Positions 9,072-18,763 of a stretch of DNA of 64,000 bases are shown piece after piece. The position numbers and the translations under genes are program-made. Each line of letters opens with the position of its first letter. Within the stretch, counting starts at the first letter, position 1. The DNA comes from Candidatus Methanoperedens sp. (lineage in GTDB: Archaea; Halobacteriota; Methanosarcinia; Methanosarcinales; Methanoperedenaceae), in NCBI GenBank assembly GCA_012026795.1, contig VEPM01000011.1:1-64000 (forward strand), read 5' to 3'. The notes beneath the pieces were generated by a model. That model made no database searches. It worked only from the letters and a program-made list of their open reading frames with translations, and was not told the origin of the DNA.

Positions 9072-10585
9072 GTTATCACTCCTTTTATTCCGGTAACAAA
9101 CTGAAGTAGCGAAGTCGCACTTGTAGTCATCATATCAAGCACAGGGTTCGGATTCAGTCCGAAGTATATGACCAGCAGGACAAGGATGGCCATGGAGGCT
9201 ATTTCATAGCTCGCCCCATCATGGATATGCCCCAGTTTTTCATTATATGTACCAAATACTGCTCTTTGCATGGCCCAGAGATGATATCCTGCTGTGAAAA
9301 CGATACCAAAGAGTGCAAGTATCACAAATGTCGGAAGTGTAAAATACGAGTTCACAAGAATGAGGAATTCAGCAACGAACCCGCTCATAGCCGGTAATCC
9401 CAGCGAAGCCAGGAACCCTGCCAGCATGACAAATGTCAGTTTTGGCATATATTTAGCTATGCCTCCCAGGTCATGGATTATCCTTGTTCCTGCAGAATGC
9501 TGGATCACACCGCATGACATGAACAGGATACCTGTTATGAGACCATGCGAAAACTGCTGGTACATCGCCCCGCTTACGGAAAGTGGAATAAGTGCAGCAG
9601 CGCCAAGGGTCACATAACCCATGTGGCTTATACTGGAATAAGCCACCATCTTCTTGAGGTCGCGCTGGGCCAGGGCCAGGAAAGTTCCATATAATATGCT
9701 GAGCACTCCGATTATAGCCATGATCGTGATCAATTTTCCTGGTGAGTCAGAATATGGCAGGATTGGAAGTATTACCCTGAAAAGGCCATAACCACCCATC
9801 TTGAGCAGCAAAGCAGCAAGTATGACACTGCCCGCTGTCGGGGCTTCAACGTGTGCATCAGGCAGCCATGTATGGAAAGGCACCGCAGGCATTTTGACAA
9901 GAAAACCAAACAATAACCCTAAGAATACAGCATCTTTTATAGATAATATGCCTTTCAATAGCCACCCGTCCATAACCTGATAGGATTTCAGGAGTTCAAA
10001 GATATCAAAACTCGGTTTTCCGGTTACATTGAGTGCGTTGAAGTAGAGCGTAAATATCGCAAGCAGCATAACCAGGCTCGCCACATGTGTATATATGAAG
10101 AACTTAATTGCAGCATAGTCTTTTCTCGGACCCCCCCAGATACTTATCAGGAAGTACATTGGTATGAGGACGATTTCCCAGAATATATAGAACACAAAGA
10201 AATCAAGTGAGGTGAAAACTCCCATAACACCTACCAGTTCAAGGAGTATCAAACCATAGAACTTGTTTGCCTGCTGTGTTTCACCCCATGCAAATATGAC
10301 TGTAAGCGGGATAATTATATTAGATAACAGTACAAGCGGCATACCTATCCCATCAACACCGAACTTTAAGTTCACTCCGATACTTGGTACCCAGGAGTAT
10401 GTTTCAAGGAACTGTATAGTGGATATTTTACTATCAAATCCCCAGAATAATATCAATGATAAAGCAAATGACGCCAATGATGTTACCAGGGCAACCGTAC
10501 GTGCCTGCTCACGGTTTTTTGTTAAGAATGTTAAGATCGCTCCAAGCAAGGAGATAACGATCATTAATGAAATTAAAGCTGCCAT
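9068..10585 (-). CDS. fpoM: F420H2 dehydrogenase subunit FpoM (NuoM-like)
   Basis: A 505-residue antiporter-like membrane subunit. Characteristic stretches are FYIFWEIVLIPMYFLI (the conserved Glu of transmembrane helix 5), AIKFFIYTH, PFHTWLPDAHVEAPT and KKMVAYSSISHMGY. It forms one of the three putative proton channels of the complex. Start and stop overlap both neighbours, consistent with translational coupling across the operon. Confidence 0.97.
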   Translation of the reverse strand: MAALISLMIVISLLGAILTFLTKNREQARTVALVTSLASFALSLILFWGFDSKISTIQFLETYSWVPSIGVNLKFGVDGIGMPLVLLSNIIIPLTVIFAWGETQQANKFYGLILLELVGVMGVFTSLDFFVFYIFWEIVLIPMYFLISIWGGPRKDYAAIKFFIYTHVASLVMLLAIFTLYFNALNVTGKPSFDIFELLKSYQVMDGWLLKGILSIKDAVFLGLLFGFLVKMPAVPFHTWLPDAHVEAPTAGSVILAALLLKMGGYGLFRVILPILPYSDSPGKLITIMAIIGVLSILYGTFLALAQRDLKKMVAYSSISHMGYVTLGAAALIPLSVSGAMYQQFSHGLITGILFMSCGVIQHSAGTRIIHDLGGIAKYMPKLTFVMLAGFLASLGLPAMSGFVAEFLILVNSYFTLPTFVILALFGIVFTAGYHLWAMQRAVFGTYNEKLGHIHDGASYEIASMAILVLLVIYFGLNPNPVLDMMTTSATSLLQFVTGIKGVIT

Positions 10586-12591
10586 TATGTCCCTCCATAT
10601 TTAAGCCTGAGTAAAACCAAAAGCAACGCTACTCCAAGTATTGTGATTGAAGCGTAATTCTGGACTACGCCTGTCTGCAATTTCCGGACTACTTCACCAA
10701 GCTTAAACAGTGTATTGCTTATAATATTGTCTATTATAAGCCAGTCAATGATCTTTCGGTCAATGAACTCTCCTGATTGGGCTGCAACATCATGTGTCAA
10801 TTTGACACCGATCAGATCTGCACCAATCTTTGGCTCATAATACCTGTTATATAACAGTTTATAAAGCGGATTCCCGGATGAAATGATCTTACTCATATCG
10901 ATCATTCGTTTGTTGTAAATCGCATATGATATCAGGAAACCCAGTACACCCACGATCACGGGCAGCAATACTAAAAATGCTGATGGGTGGAATGCCTCAC
11001 CTTCATGGACAGCTATGTTTACATCCATCAATTCAAAATTTTTCTCAAGATAACCATAGAAACCAACCTGGGAGAAACCAAACAGCAGGGCAAATATTGC
11101 CAGTATCATTAATGGTCCGGTCATCACTCCGGGTGATTCATGGGAATGCCTTTCAGAACGCGGCTTTCCTGTAAAAGTCATAAACCACAGCCTGAATATG
11201 TATATTGATGTCAGAAGTGCTGCAACAATGGCAAAGCCGTATGGGATCAGGTCATGTGTTACTTCCCCGTACTCTAATGCCCCTTCTATTATTGCATCCT
11301 TACTGAAGAAACCAGCAGTCCCGATATTCATGATTGGCATACCCAGACCTGCAAACGGAAAGCCAATACCTGCCAGTGCAAGTGCTGCTATTAACATGGT
11401 TGTGCCTGTGATCTTCATCTTGCTGAATAATCCACCCATTTCACGAATATCGTTGGTGCCAACCGCATGTATCACGCTTCCGGCACAAAGGAAAAGCAGT
11501 GCCTTAAAGAATGCGTGGCTCAAGAGATGGAACATGGATATTCCTACGGCTTTTGCTCCAAGGACAGTTCCGGCCGTCCCGAGTGCCAGCATCATGTAAC
11601 CAAGCTGGCTGACTGTCGAATAAGCAAGCACTCTCTTAATATCATTCATTACAAGTCCCATCGTTGCTGCAAAAATAGCAGTGAAACCACCTACATACGT
11701 AACAACCAGAAGCGCATCCGGCACACCCGCAGATATTGTTGACGGGGTTGCGACAAACATCGGGAATGTTCTTGCGACAAGGTAAACACCAGCCGTTACC
11801 ATTGTTGCTGCATGAATAAGTGCAGATACCGTGGTCGGGCCCTCCATTGCATCAGGCAACCAGCCATGAAGCGGGAACTGGCCGCTCTTACCTACTGCCC
11901 CGCCAAAGAAGAGAAGTGTGATATATGTTAATTGTGTCCCATCAATCAACGGAATGGCTTCAAACATTTTCCTGAATTGCAGTATGTAACTTTGCGATTC
12001 AAGAACAAGAGTCCCATTATCTACAAGCAGTTTCATATTTACATAGAGCAGTACGATCCCTGCAAGGAAAAGTACATCTCCTACCCTTGTAACAAGGAAA
12101 GCCTTCTTAGCTGCTGCCGCTGCCGATGGTTTGTGATACCAGAAACCTATCAGGAGGAACGAACATAAGCCCACAAGTTCCCAGGAAACGAAGAACTGGA
12201 GGATATTATCGGATAATATTACGCTTAACATTGCTGCTGTGAACAATGATGTTTCTGCAAAATACCGCGGTCTTGCAGGGTCATGCGCCATGTACCCGAC
12301 AGCATAAATGTGAATCAGCAGGCTTACAAATGAAACCATCATCAGCATTACTACAGCCAGCGGATCAATCAATATCCCAAGATTCATTCCCGCAAACCAT
12401 GGCAATGATTGCTGTACCGTTCCATCTGGATATATTTCAAGGAATATCCCGAACGAGATGATGAACGATCCTGCTATAGCCGCTATTGGGAGCAATGCCC
12501 CGCCTGAATAGAGCTTCTTTCCGAGGAAAAGAGTAAAAACAAACGCTATAACCGGTAATAATACTATTAGAGCTGCATAATCACCGAACAT
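10585..12591 (-). CDS. fpoL: F420H2 dehydrogenase subunit FpoL (NuoL-like)
   Basis: A 668-residue, largest antiporter-like subunit. It contains FFVSWELVGLCSFLLIGFW, GKSGQFPLHGWLPDAMEGPTTVSALIHAATM and KRVLAYSTVSQLGYM. The C-terminal extension matches the long lateral helix and anchor of NuoL, which couples the distal proton channels. It starts one base after the fpoK stop region and runs into fpoM. Confidence 0.97.
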   Translation of the reverse strand: MFGDYAALIVLLPVIAFVFTLFLGKKLYSGGALLPIAAIAGSFIISFGIFLEIYPDGTVQQSLPWFAGMNLGILIDPLAVVMLMMVSFVSLLIHIYAVGYMAHDPARPRYFAETSLFTAAMLSVILSDNILQFFVSWELVGLCSFLLIGFWYHKPSAAAAAKKAFLVTRVGDVLFLAGIVLLYVNMKLLVDNGTLVLESQSYILQFRKMFEAIPLIDGTQLTYITLLFFGGAVGKSGQFPLHGWLPDAMEGPTTVSALIHAATMVTAGVYLVARTFPMFVATPSTISAGVPDALLVVTYVGGFTAIFAATMGLVMNDIKRVLAYSTVSQLGYMMLALGTAGTVLGAKAVGISMFHLLSHAFFKALLFLCAGSVIHAVGTNDIREMGGLFSKMKITGTTMLIAALALAGIGFPFAGLGMPIMNIGTAGFFSKDAIIEGALEYGEVTHDLIPYGFAIVAALLTSIYIFRLWFMTFTGKPRSERHSHESPGVMTGPLMILAIFALLFGFSQVGFYGYLEKNFELMDVNIAVHEGEAFHPSAFLVLLPVIVGVLGFLISYAIYNKRMIDMSKIISSGNPLYKLLYNRYYEPKIGADLIGVKLTHDVAAQSGEFIDRKIIDWLIIDNIISNTLFKLGEVVRKLQTGVVQNYASITILGVALLLVLLRLKYGGT

Positions 12592-12592
12592 A

Positions 12593-12892
12593 TTACCACC
12601 TCAAGATATTGATATTGTCGAGATTGATAGTGTCCCGCAACCTGAACAATGCAACAAGTATAGCAAATCCGATGGCCGCTTCTGCTGCTGCTATGGCAAT
12701 TGAGAATATCGCAAACACCTGGCCTGCCGCATTATCATAGTAACTTGAGAATGCAACAAGATTAAGATTTGCTGAGTTCAGAAGCAGTTCTATGCACATC
12801 AGGATTTTGATCCCGCTTCTCTGTGTAATTATTCCATATACACCTATGGTAAATATTATTATCGAAATTAAGAGATATGAATATAACGACAT
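12593..12892 (-). CDS. fpoK: F420H2 dehydrogenase subunit FpoK (NuoK-like)
   Basis: A 99-residue protein with three membrane helices. It carries the NuoK hallmark Glu residues in [17 protein letters not shown] and [13 protein letters not shown]. The start at 12892 (MSLYSYLL) fits the family; the longer reading frame upstream overlaps fpoJ and lacks homology. Its place between fpoJ and fpoL is the canonical order. Confidence 0.96.
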   Translation of the reverse strand: MSLYSYLLISIIIFTIGVYGIITQRSGIKILMCIELLLNSANLNLVAFSSYYDNAAGQVFAIFSIAIAAAEAAIGFAILVALFRLRDTINLDNINILRW

Positions 12893-12893
12893 T

Positions 12894-13145
12894 TTATGCC
12901 TCCTTTTTTGCGATATACAGGGCACCGATCAATGCTGCCAGCAACAACAGTGAAAGCAATTCAAAGGAAAAAATAAAATCGCTGAAAATCCCGCCCTTGA
13001 TATCGGGACTTCCTGCAATTTCCTCCATACTTATTGCATTTATTTCTTCATGCTTTGCAAGATCCGTATAACTGTTATCCAGGGCCATGAACAATACAGC
13101 AAACAACAGTAATGCTATCAATAAATTGAATGTCTTGTTGATCAT
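12894..13145 (-). CDS. fpoJ: FpoJ C-terminal half, separate gene (NuoJ-like)
   Basis: An 83-residue protein with two membrane helices, corresponding to the C-terminal part of NuoJ ([20 protein letters not shown]). In Methanosarcina the J subunit is also encoded by two consecutive genes, so the split is probably native and not a frameshift. It overlaps the upstream half by one base at 13145. Confidence 0.88.
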   Translation of the reverse strand: MINKTFNLLIALLLFAVLFMALDNSYTDLAKHEEINAISMEEIAGSPDIKGGIFSDFIFSFELLSLLLLAALIGALYIAKKEA

Positions 13146-13390
13146 TATTCTTCCTCTCCCTTCCTGGTCAACATAATGGTGAATAATATCAGGGTTATAA
13201 CCGCCCCAACATAGACAAGTACCTGTACCCAGGCAAGGAACTCCGCTTCAAGGAGTATGAAAAGACCGGCGGTTCCAATGAATGTACCTGCAAGATATAT
13301 TGCACTGTGAACTAATTTGTTTGACCTGACCACCATAATCGTTGATATGATCGTGAGGATTGCAATAACCGGAAATACAATATCTATCAT
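13145..13390 (-). CDS. fpoJ: FpoJ N-terminal half, separate gene (NuoJ-like)
   Basis: An 81-residue protein with three membrane helices. It contains NuoJ-like SNKLVHSAIYLAGTFIGTAG and LEAEFLAWVQVLVYVGAV, the latter including the pi-bulge region of the family. Its start overlaps the fpoI stop by 4 bases. With the following 83-residue gene it makes one J subunit equivalent. Confidence 0.92.
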   Translation of the reverse strand: MIDIVFPVIAILTIISTIMVVRSNKLVHSAIYLAGTFIGTAGLFILLEAEFLAWVQVLVYVGAVITLILFTIMLTRKGEEE

Positions 13391-13803
13391 TGTTTCACCT
13401 CTTTTTTGAATAATAATCTATCAGGGCCATACACAAGACTCTCACGGGTGTAATCCGCAGTTTCATAATTCCCGGTCATTTTCATAGCGTTCATGGGGCA
13501 TACATCCACACAGAGGCCGCAAAACATGCACATTCCGATATTGACCTGGGGATACCATCTGGTTTTATACTTGACTATCTGGATAGTCCCATTCGGACAG
13601 TTTACTTCACATATCCCGCAGCCTATGCAGGCGTCCTCATCTACTGCATGCAGTCCCCTGAATCTTGGTGATACTTTCATTTTCTGGTAGGGGTACTGAA
13701 CAGTCACAGTCGGCCTGTTACCGATGCGTAATATATGTTTCATTGTAACAATGAGCCCTTGAATTATCCCGACCATTGTCCAGTTCTTTGTTATCCAGGT
13801 CAT
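13387..13803 (-). CDS. fpoI: F420H2 dehydrogenase subunit FpoI (NuoI-like, two [4Fe-4S])
   Basis: A 138-residue ferredoxin-type subunit that carries electrons towards FpoB. Two complete cluster motifs are visible: CIGCGICEVNCPNG and CMFCGLCVDVCPMNA. The N-terminal amphipathic region resembles the membrane-docking helix of NuoI. It overlaps fpoH and fpoJ by 4 bases each. Confidence 0.96.
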   Translation of the reverse strand: MTWITKNWTMVGIIQGLIVTMKHILRIGNRPTVTVQYPYQKMKVSPRFRGLHAVDEDACIGCGICEVNCPNGTIQIVKYKTRWYPQVNIGMCMFCGLCVDVCPMNAMKMTGNYETADYTRESLVYGPDRLLFKKEVKQ

Positions 13804-14909
13804 TGGAACACTCCTACGGTCAAAAGGAAACCGGTGACCAGTAAATTAAGTAAAGCAAGAGGTATCATAATTTTCCATCCCAGGCTGAGGAGTTGATCTA
13901 TCCTTACCCTTGGTACTGTATCTCTCAACCACATCGCAAAGAATATTACTGCATAGGTTTTAACCAGAAATACTCCAAGCGACACCAGTGGAACCAATGC
14001 TGCCGGAAGTAATGAAATGTATGGGAATGACCATCCTCCAAGGAACAGCGTTACAACAATTGCAGATACTGAGAATAAATGAGCATATTCTGCAAGGAAG
14101 AACATTGCAAATTTCATTCCGCTGTATTCAGTGAAGAACCCTGCAACAAGTTCCTGTTCAGATTCCTGGAAATCAAAAGGTATGCGCCCCATTTCAGCGA
14201 TAGAAGCAATAAGGAATAAAACGAAACCCAGAGGCTGCAGGAATATGAACCATTTCGGGATAAAGCCAAACCATGTGCCATTCTGCGCGGTTACAATTTC
14301 AACAGTGCTCAGGGAACCTGTAAACAAAACAATAGCAATCGCAGAAATGGCCAGCGGTATTGTATAGCTTATATCCTGGGCTACGGCCCTCATCGCTCCC
14401 ATCAAAGAATATTTATTATTTGAAGCCCAGCCTGCAAGCAAAATCGCAATTGGTGACACGGCAGATATAGCAATCAGATAGAGAAGCCCCACACTTAGAT
14501 CTGATATTATCAGTGATTCGCCAAACGGCAGTGGAATAAATATAAGAAGCGCCGGTATGAACACTAGAAAAGGCGCAAGTGTGAAAACCCACCTGTCAGC
14601 TTTTGCAGGAATTATATCCTCTTTTCCGATGAGTTTTACACCATCCATGACTGGCTGGAGCAATCCTCTCGGGCCTGTTACCATCGGACCGTATCTTGCC
14701 TGCACCATAGCAACAACCTTACGTTCCATCCATGTAAGGAACATGATCGTCAGAAGTGCAAAAACAAATAGGATCGCAATCTCTACGAGTACTATAATGA
14801 TCCTCAAAACATACTCGATTCCTAATGTCTTGAATGTGTTATTTACAGGTTCATAAATCCCTATATAATTCAAGGTAAACACAATAAGTTCGTAAGCATT
14901 TGCAAACAT
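13800..14909 (-). CDS. fpoH: F420H2 dehydrogenase subunit FpoH (NuoH-like)
   Basis: A membrane subunit forming the quinone-site interface, here for methanophenazine. Hallmarks are FLTWMERKVVAMVQARYGPM, PFDFQESEQELVAGFFTEYSGMKFA and WLRDTVPRVRIDQL. I place the start at 14909 (MFANAYELI), just after the fpoD stop at 14914; an upstream in-frame Met at 14945 would add 12 residues overlapping fpoD. About eight membrane helices are expected. Confidence 0.96.
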   Translation of the reverse strand: MFANAYELIVFTLNYIGIYEPVNNTFKTLGIEYVLRIIIVLVEIAILFVFALLTIMFLTWMERKVVAMVQARYGPMVTGPRGLLQPVMDGVKLIGKEDIIPAKADRWVFTLAPFLVFIPALLIFIPLPFGESLIISDLSVGLLYLIAISAVSPIAILLAGWASNNKYSLMGAMRAVAQDISYTIPLAISAIAIVLFTGSLSTVEIVTAQNGTWFGFIPKWFIFLQPLGFVLFLIASIAEMGRIPFDFQESEQELVAGFFTEYSGMKFAMFFLAEYAHLFSVSAIVVTLFLGGWSFPYISLLPAALVPLVSLGVFLVKTYAVIFFAMWLRDTVPRVRIDQLLSLGWKIMIPLALLNLLVTGFLLTVGVFQ

Positions 14910-14913
14910 TATA

Positions 14914-16062
14914 TCACCGGTCCACATCGCCAAGAACAACATCAATGGTCCCGAAGGCCGCTATCAGGTCAGGGATCATAAGTCCTTCCACCATTTTAGG
15001 TATAGCTGTAAGATTACAGAAAGAGGGTGAACGTATTTTGATCCTGTAGGGTTTTATGGTTCCATCACTTACAATATAAAATCCTAATTCACCTTTAGGC
15101 GCCTCGATCCTGCTGTAAACCTCGCCAGGCGGCGGAGTGAATATCCTCGGGAAATACGTGGAAACTGCTGTTGAAGCGCCTGTCATCGGGGCTATCCCAT
15201 ATTTAGCCAAACTTACCGGTTTTGCCTGAGGCATCTGATCTACTGCCTGTCTTAGAATATGCAGGCTTTCTCTCATCTCATCAATTCTTACCATGTATCT
15301 GGCGAAGCTGTCCCCTTCATTGCGCACGCATACCTTGAAATCAAGGTCAGGATATACGGAATATGGCTCCAGTTTCCTTATATCGTAATTCACGCCATGA
15401 CCGCGAAGCGAGGGACCTGTCATACCATAATTGATAGCATCCTGCGTGCTCATTACCCCTATACCTTTCATTCTCCCCATGAAAATCTCATTACCGCTGA
15501 TAAGCTGCTCGTAATCATCAATGCGCTTTTCCATATCATTTATGAACTCGTTGAGTTTTGGTATGAAGCCCTCAGGCATGTCTTCCCTTACTCCTCCGGG
15601 CCTGATATAGTTAAAAGTCATGCGGGCTCCGCATAACATCTCGAATAACTGCAGGGCATTCTCCCTTTCCCTGAATCCGTACATTATCATAGTTGATGCG
15701 CCAAGGTCAAGAAGAAGAGAGCCCAGCATTACAAGATGGTTCACTATCCTGTTCAGTTCAAGAGTGATAACACGTATGTACTCTGCTCTCAACGGAACCT
15801 CTATTCCTGCAAGTTCCTCCACAGCCTTGGTATAAGCGTAATTATTGGGAAATGCTGAGATATAATCGAGCCTGTCTGTGTAAGGCACGAACTGCATATA
15901 CGTCTTCATCTCTCCCAGCTTTTCAGTCCCCCGATGAAGATATCCCATGACGATTTCACATTTCCTGATTATCTCCCCGTCCATGGTTAACTTAAACCTC
16001 AATACACCGTGTGTACTGGGATGAACAGGACCCATATTAATTAGAAGTTCGTCTGTTTTCAT
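14914..16062 (-). CDS. fpoD: F420H2 dehydrogenase subunit FpoD (NuoD-like, 49 kDa)
   Basis: A 382-residue peripheral subunit related to the large subunit of [NiFe] hydrogenases and complex I NuoD. It shows the N-terminal NMGPVHPSTHGVLRF signature with the quinone-site His, then GYLHRGTEKLGE and the C-terminal FGTIDVVLGDVDR ending. Together with FpoB and FpoH it forms the methanophenazine reduction site. Spacing to fpoC is one base. Confidence 0.97.
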   Translation of the reverse strand: MKTDELLINMGPVHPSTHGVLRFKLTMDGEIIRKCEIVMGYLHRGTEKLGEMKTYMQFVPYTDRLDYISAFPNNYAYTKAVEELAGIEVPLRAEYIRVITLELNRIVNHLVMLGSLLLDLGASTMIMYGFRERENALQLFEMLCGARMTFNYIRPGGVREDMPEGFIPKLNEFINDMEKRIDDYEQLISGNEIFMGRMKGIGVMSTQDAINYGMTGPSLRGHGVNYDIRKLEPYSVYPDLDFKVCVRNEGDSFARYMVRIDEMRESLHILRQAVDQMPQAKPVSLAKYGIAPMTGASTAVSTYFPRIFTPPPGEVYSRIEAPKGELGFYIVSDGTIKPYRIKIRSPSFCNLTAIPKMVEGLMIPDLIAAFGTIDVVLGDVDR

Positions 16063-16063
16063 T

Positions 16064-16564
16064 TTATCTCCTCAACAGGTTCGTCCCATCAGTGCTCACT
16101 ATATCTTCTCCATCCTCTCCAACAGTAACAAACTGCTCAATATTCATATCATAGTCCTTTCGCAGGGGATGGCCGATCCAGCCATCAGGCAGCAGTATTC
16201 TTTTAAGATTGGGGTGGCCTGAAAATTTGATTCCGACAAGGTCATAAGTTTCCCGTTCAAGCCAGTCTGCCCCTTTCCAGATAGATGAAAGCGAAGAGAC
16301 CTCTGGATTATTATGGTCAAGTATAATCTTCAAAACAAGGTTCTGTTTTTTAGTATAAGAAAAGAAATTGTAAACAACCTCGAACCTGTCCACATAATCA
16401 ATTCCCGTTATAACAGAGAGATGATCAAATCCCATTTCTTTCACTTTTCCTGCGACCTTTAACAGATCTTCTTTCTTTATGATTGCAAGAGGTTTTTTTA
16501 TCTGAAGTCCTGCACTTATGACAGAATCCGGAAATAACTGCTTTAACTCTTCAGCCGGGTTCAT
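16064..16564 (-). CDS. fpoC: F420H2 dehydrogenase subunit FpoC (NuoC-like, 30 kDa)
   Basis: The 166-residue NuoC-like subunit has the 30 kDa signature [25 protein letters not shown]. The start at 16564 gives an ATGA overlap with the fpoB stop and is preceded by GGGGGCTGAACAA. The longer frame back to 16660 is shadowed by fpoB and has no homology. The subunit is structural and stabilises the connecting module. Confidence 0.94.
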   Translation of the reverse strand: MNPAEELKQLFPDSVISAGLQIKKPLAIIKKEDLLKVAGKVKEMGFDHLSVITGIDYVDRFEVVYNFFSYTKKQNLVLKIILDHNNPEVSSLSSIWKGADWLERETYDLVGIKFSGHPNLKRILLPDGWIGHPLRKDYDMNIEQFVTVGEDGEDIVSTDGTNLLRR

Positions 16565-17154
16565 TTGTTCAGCCCCCATTTTGCTCCATATCCCTGGTTC
16601 TTGATTTTTTCCCTCAACTGGATAATCCCATACAACCATGCCTCTGGCCTGGGAGGGCATCCGGGAATATAAACGTCCACCGGTATTATCAGGTCAACGC
16701 CTCTTAATACACAATACGATTCATGATAAGGCCCTCCTGTATTTGCACAGCTGCCTACGGAAATGACCCATTTGGGCTCAGCCATCATTTCGTAAAGTTT
16801 TTTTACTCTGGGGGCCATGCGTTTTGTAACAGTTCCTGCCACTAACATAAGATCAGCCTGTCTCGGGCTTGCCCTGAATATTTCCATTCCAAAGCGCGAT
16901 ATATCATGATGCGCCATGGCTGTGGCCATCATTTCGATAGCGCAGCAGGCAAGACCGGACGTGACCGGCCAGAGGGAGCTTAAACGAGCCCAGTTAAAAA
17001 TCTGGTCAATTGTTGAAAATAATATTAATCCTTCCCGTTCCCTGGCTGCAAGGACTGTGCTTATAAGTCCTGTATCATTCAGTTTATCAAGCGCAGTCAC
17101 AGGCTTCTTCTTTGCCATTCTGATCTTTGTAGTATCAATTGTTAATGGATCCAC
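16561..17154 (-). CDS. fpoB: F420H2 dehydrogenase subunit FpoB (NuoB-like)
   Basis: A 197-residue subunit bearing the terminal N2-type [4Fe-4S] cluster. The ligands are recognisable in [21 protein letters not shown] and [11 protein letters not shown]. It passes electrons from FpoI to methanophenazine. Its 5' end overlaps fpoA by 13 bases if both are read from the first ATG. Confidence 0.97.
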   Translation of the reverse strand: MDPLTIDTTKIRMAKKKPVTALDKLNDTGLISTVLAAREREGLILFSTIDQIFNWARLSSLWPVTSGLACCAIEMMATAMAHHDISRFGMEIFRASPRQADLMLVAGTVTKRMAPRVKKLYEMMAEPKWVISVGSCANTGGPYHESYCVLRGVDLIIPVDVYIPGCPPRPEAWLYGIIQLREKIKNQGYGAKWGLNK

Positions 17155-17516
17155 TCTAAAGCCTCCTTTCTCCAGGCATAAGCCAGGCCTATTATAAGTA
17201 CTTCAATAAAAATTATCATTTCAAAGAATCCCAGCGGTCCGAGGTTCTTGAATTGCACTGCCCAGGGATACAGGAAAAGAACTTCAACATCAAATACCAG
17301 GAAAACAATAACGATCAGGTAATACTGGATGTTAAAATGAACCCTTGCATCTCCTATGGGCGTTTCAGCGCATTCATATGTAGAAAGTTTTACTTTTGTC
17401 TTATTGCTTGGTCTTACCATCCTTGACATGAATAGTGAGATCGCCACGAAAACAACACCTACGATCGTAAGAATTACGACAGGCAAATAATTATCTAGAA
17501 TTTCATTTGTGACCAT
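17142..17516 (-). CDS. fpoA: F420H2 dehydrogenase subunit FpoA (NuoA-like)
   Basis: First gene of the operon. The 124-residue, three-helix membrane subunit has the NuoA signature block [46 protein letters not shown] ribosome binding site sits 5-9 bases before the ATG. fpoF, the F420-oxidising input subunit, is not here; in Methanosarcina it is also unlinked. Confidence 0.96.
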   Translation of the reverse strand: MVTNEILDNYLPVVILTIVGVVFVAISLFMSRMVRPSNKTKVKLSTYECAETPIGDARVHFNIQYYLIVIVFLVFDVEVLFLYPWAVQFKNLGPLGFFEMIIFIEVLIIGLAYAWRKEALEWIH

Positions 17517-17557
17517 TGGACCACCGTTTGCATTTATATTCTGCTTAAAAAAGGATT

Positions 17558-17571
17558 ATTGATATAAAAAG
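17558..17571 (-). promoter_or_regulatory. Candidate TATA box for the fpo operon
   Basis: On the minus strand the sequence reads CTTTTTATATC, 44-54 bases upstream of the fpoA ATG. That would leave a leader of roughly 20 bases containing the GGTGG site. A second AT-rich match (GAATATAAATG) lies closer at 17534-17544. Because the segment is near-symmetric it could also serve the divergent marker-9 gene. Inferred from the archaeal TATA consensus only. Confidence 0.4.
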
Positions 17572-17647
17572 CTTATGAAATTGTTTTAGCGTAAAATTCT
17601 TTAATGATTCCGACAACTGAAAGACAAATAATTAATCAGGCTAAATC

Positions 17648-18763
17648 ATGACAGAAAAATTATTTGACATCAAAATAGGTTATGCATTATTCAAAAATCC
17701 AATTGCAGTTGCTTCAATGGCAGGTATAACAGATAGCAAATTCGCAACTGGTCTTGCAAATGCGGGTTTGATAATTCTTGGCGGATATAATCTCGATAAG
17801 CCAACAAATGAAGCGGCCCGTAAAGAAGTTGAGAGGGGCAGGACTGAGTTCGTATCAGATAAGCCCATGGAATTCCTGAAATCAGAACTTGTTGCTGCAA
17901 AAGGATACACAACGATCGCAGCCAATGTGCGTGCAGCATCCGTTGAACCGTTTTTAGAAGCGGCTGCACTTGCAAAAGAAAATGGCGCTATTCTTGAATT
18001 AAATGCGCATTGCAGGCAGCCTGAAATGGTTGGACTGGGAGCAGGTGAGGCATTATTGAAAGACATACCGCGTCTTTGCGAATATATTAAAGAGATCAAA
18101 AAAACAGGTGTCGTGCTCTCGGTCAAAACAAGGGCAAATGTTGTGAATGATGTTGAGCTTGCAAAAGCTATCGAAAAAGCCGGGGCTGATATTATACATA
18201 TAGACGCCATGCATCCGGAGGGTGTGGATATCGGGATTATCAAAAGGATCAGGAACTCAACGAACCTGTTCATTATAGGCAATAATTCGATCACGGATTT
18301 TGAAAGCGCCAGGGAAATGTTCTCACATGGTGCGGACATGGTCTCGGTTGCGCGCGCAGTCCGGAAAAATCCCCGGATCATCGACCAGCTTGTTTTTGAG
18401 GTGACATCTTTCCAATCAATGACAGGATGGTATAACGCCCCCAAACATATTTGCGGCGGCGGTGACCTGAGGGCGCTTGCTTTTTGCTGCCTTCCCGTAA
18501 AACCCTGCGCACTTCACGGCGCGCTTAAACAGGCAGGCATCAGCGCTGAGGAATTCATGAAGATCAAGACTGACTTTGCACGGAAAACACCTATTGAATA
18601 CGGAGAAGGAACATGTTTCGGAAGCATGACATGGTGCTGCAAGATCACAAAACCCTGTTTTTTAAGGGATTCTGCGCTTGAATCCAGCGGCCTGTCAGAT
18701 GTGGAATATATGAGGACCAAGAAGAGATTATCGGAATATATATTGAAGCAAACAAAAAATTAA
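17648..18763 (+). CDS. Methanogenesis marker 9 protein (TIM-barrel plus Cys-rich domain)
   Basis: The 371-residue protein has an N-terminal TIM-barrel related to dihydrouridine synthase/dihydroorotate dehydrogenase folds (NAHCRQPEMVGLGAG, FIIGNNSITDFESA). A C-terminal cysteine-rich domain holds two copies of the marker-9 motif: Phe-Cys280-Cys281-LPVKPC286 and Trp-Cys330-Cys331-KITKPC336. That domain is described as restricted to methanogen-type archaea; its function is unknown, with metal binding likely. The gene is divergent from fpo and overlaps the next, convergent gene by 4 bases. Confidence 0.9.
   Translation: MTEKLFDIKIGYALFKNPIAVASMAGITDSKFATGLANAGLIILGGYNLDKPTNEAARKEVERGRTEFVSDKPMEFLKSELVAAKGYTTIAANVRAASVEPFLEAAALAKENGAILELNAHCRQPEMVGLGAGEALLKDIPRLCEYIKEIKKTGVVLSVKTRANVVNDVELAKAIEKAGADIIHIDAMHPEGVDIGIIKRIRNSTNLFIIGNNSITDFESAREMFSHGADMVSVARAVRKNPRIIDQLVFEVTSFQSMTGWYNAPKHICGGGDLRALAFCCLPVKPCALHGALKQAGISAEEFMKIKTDFARKTPIEYGEGTCFGSMTWCCKITKPCFLRDSALESSGLSDVEYMRTKKRLSEYILKQTKN

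Noticed and set aside
13145-13390. Split fpoJ as a frameshift pseudogene
   Set aside because: Both halves have proper starts and overlaps, and Methanosarcina also has two consecutive fpoJ genes, so the split is natural.
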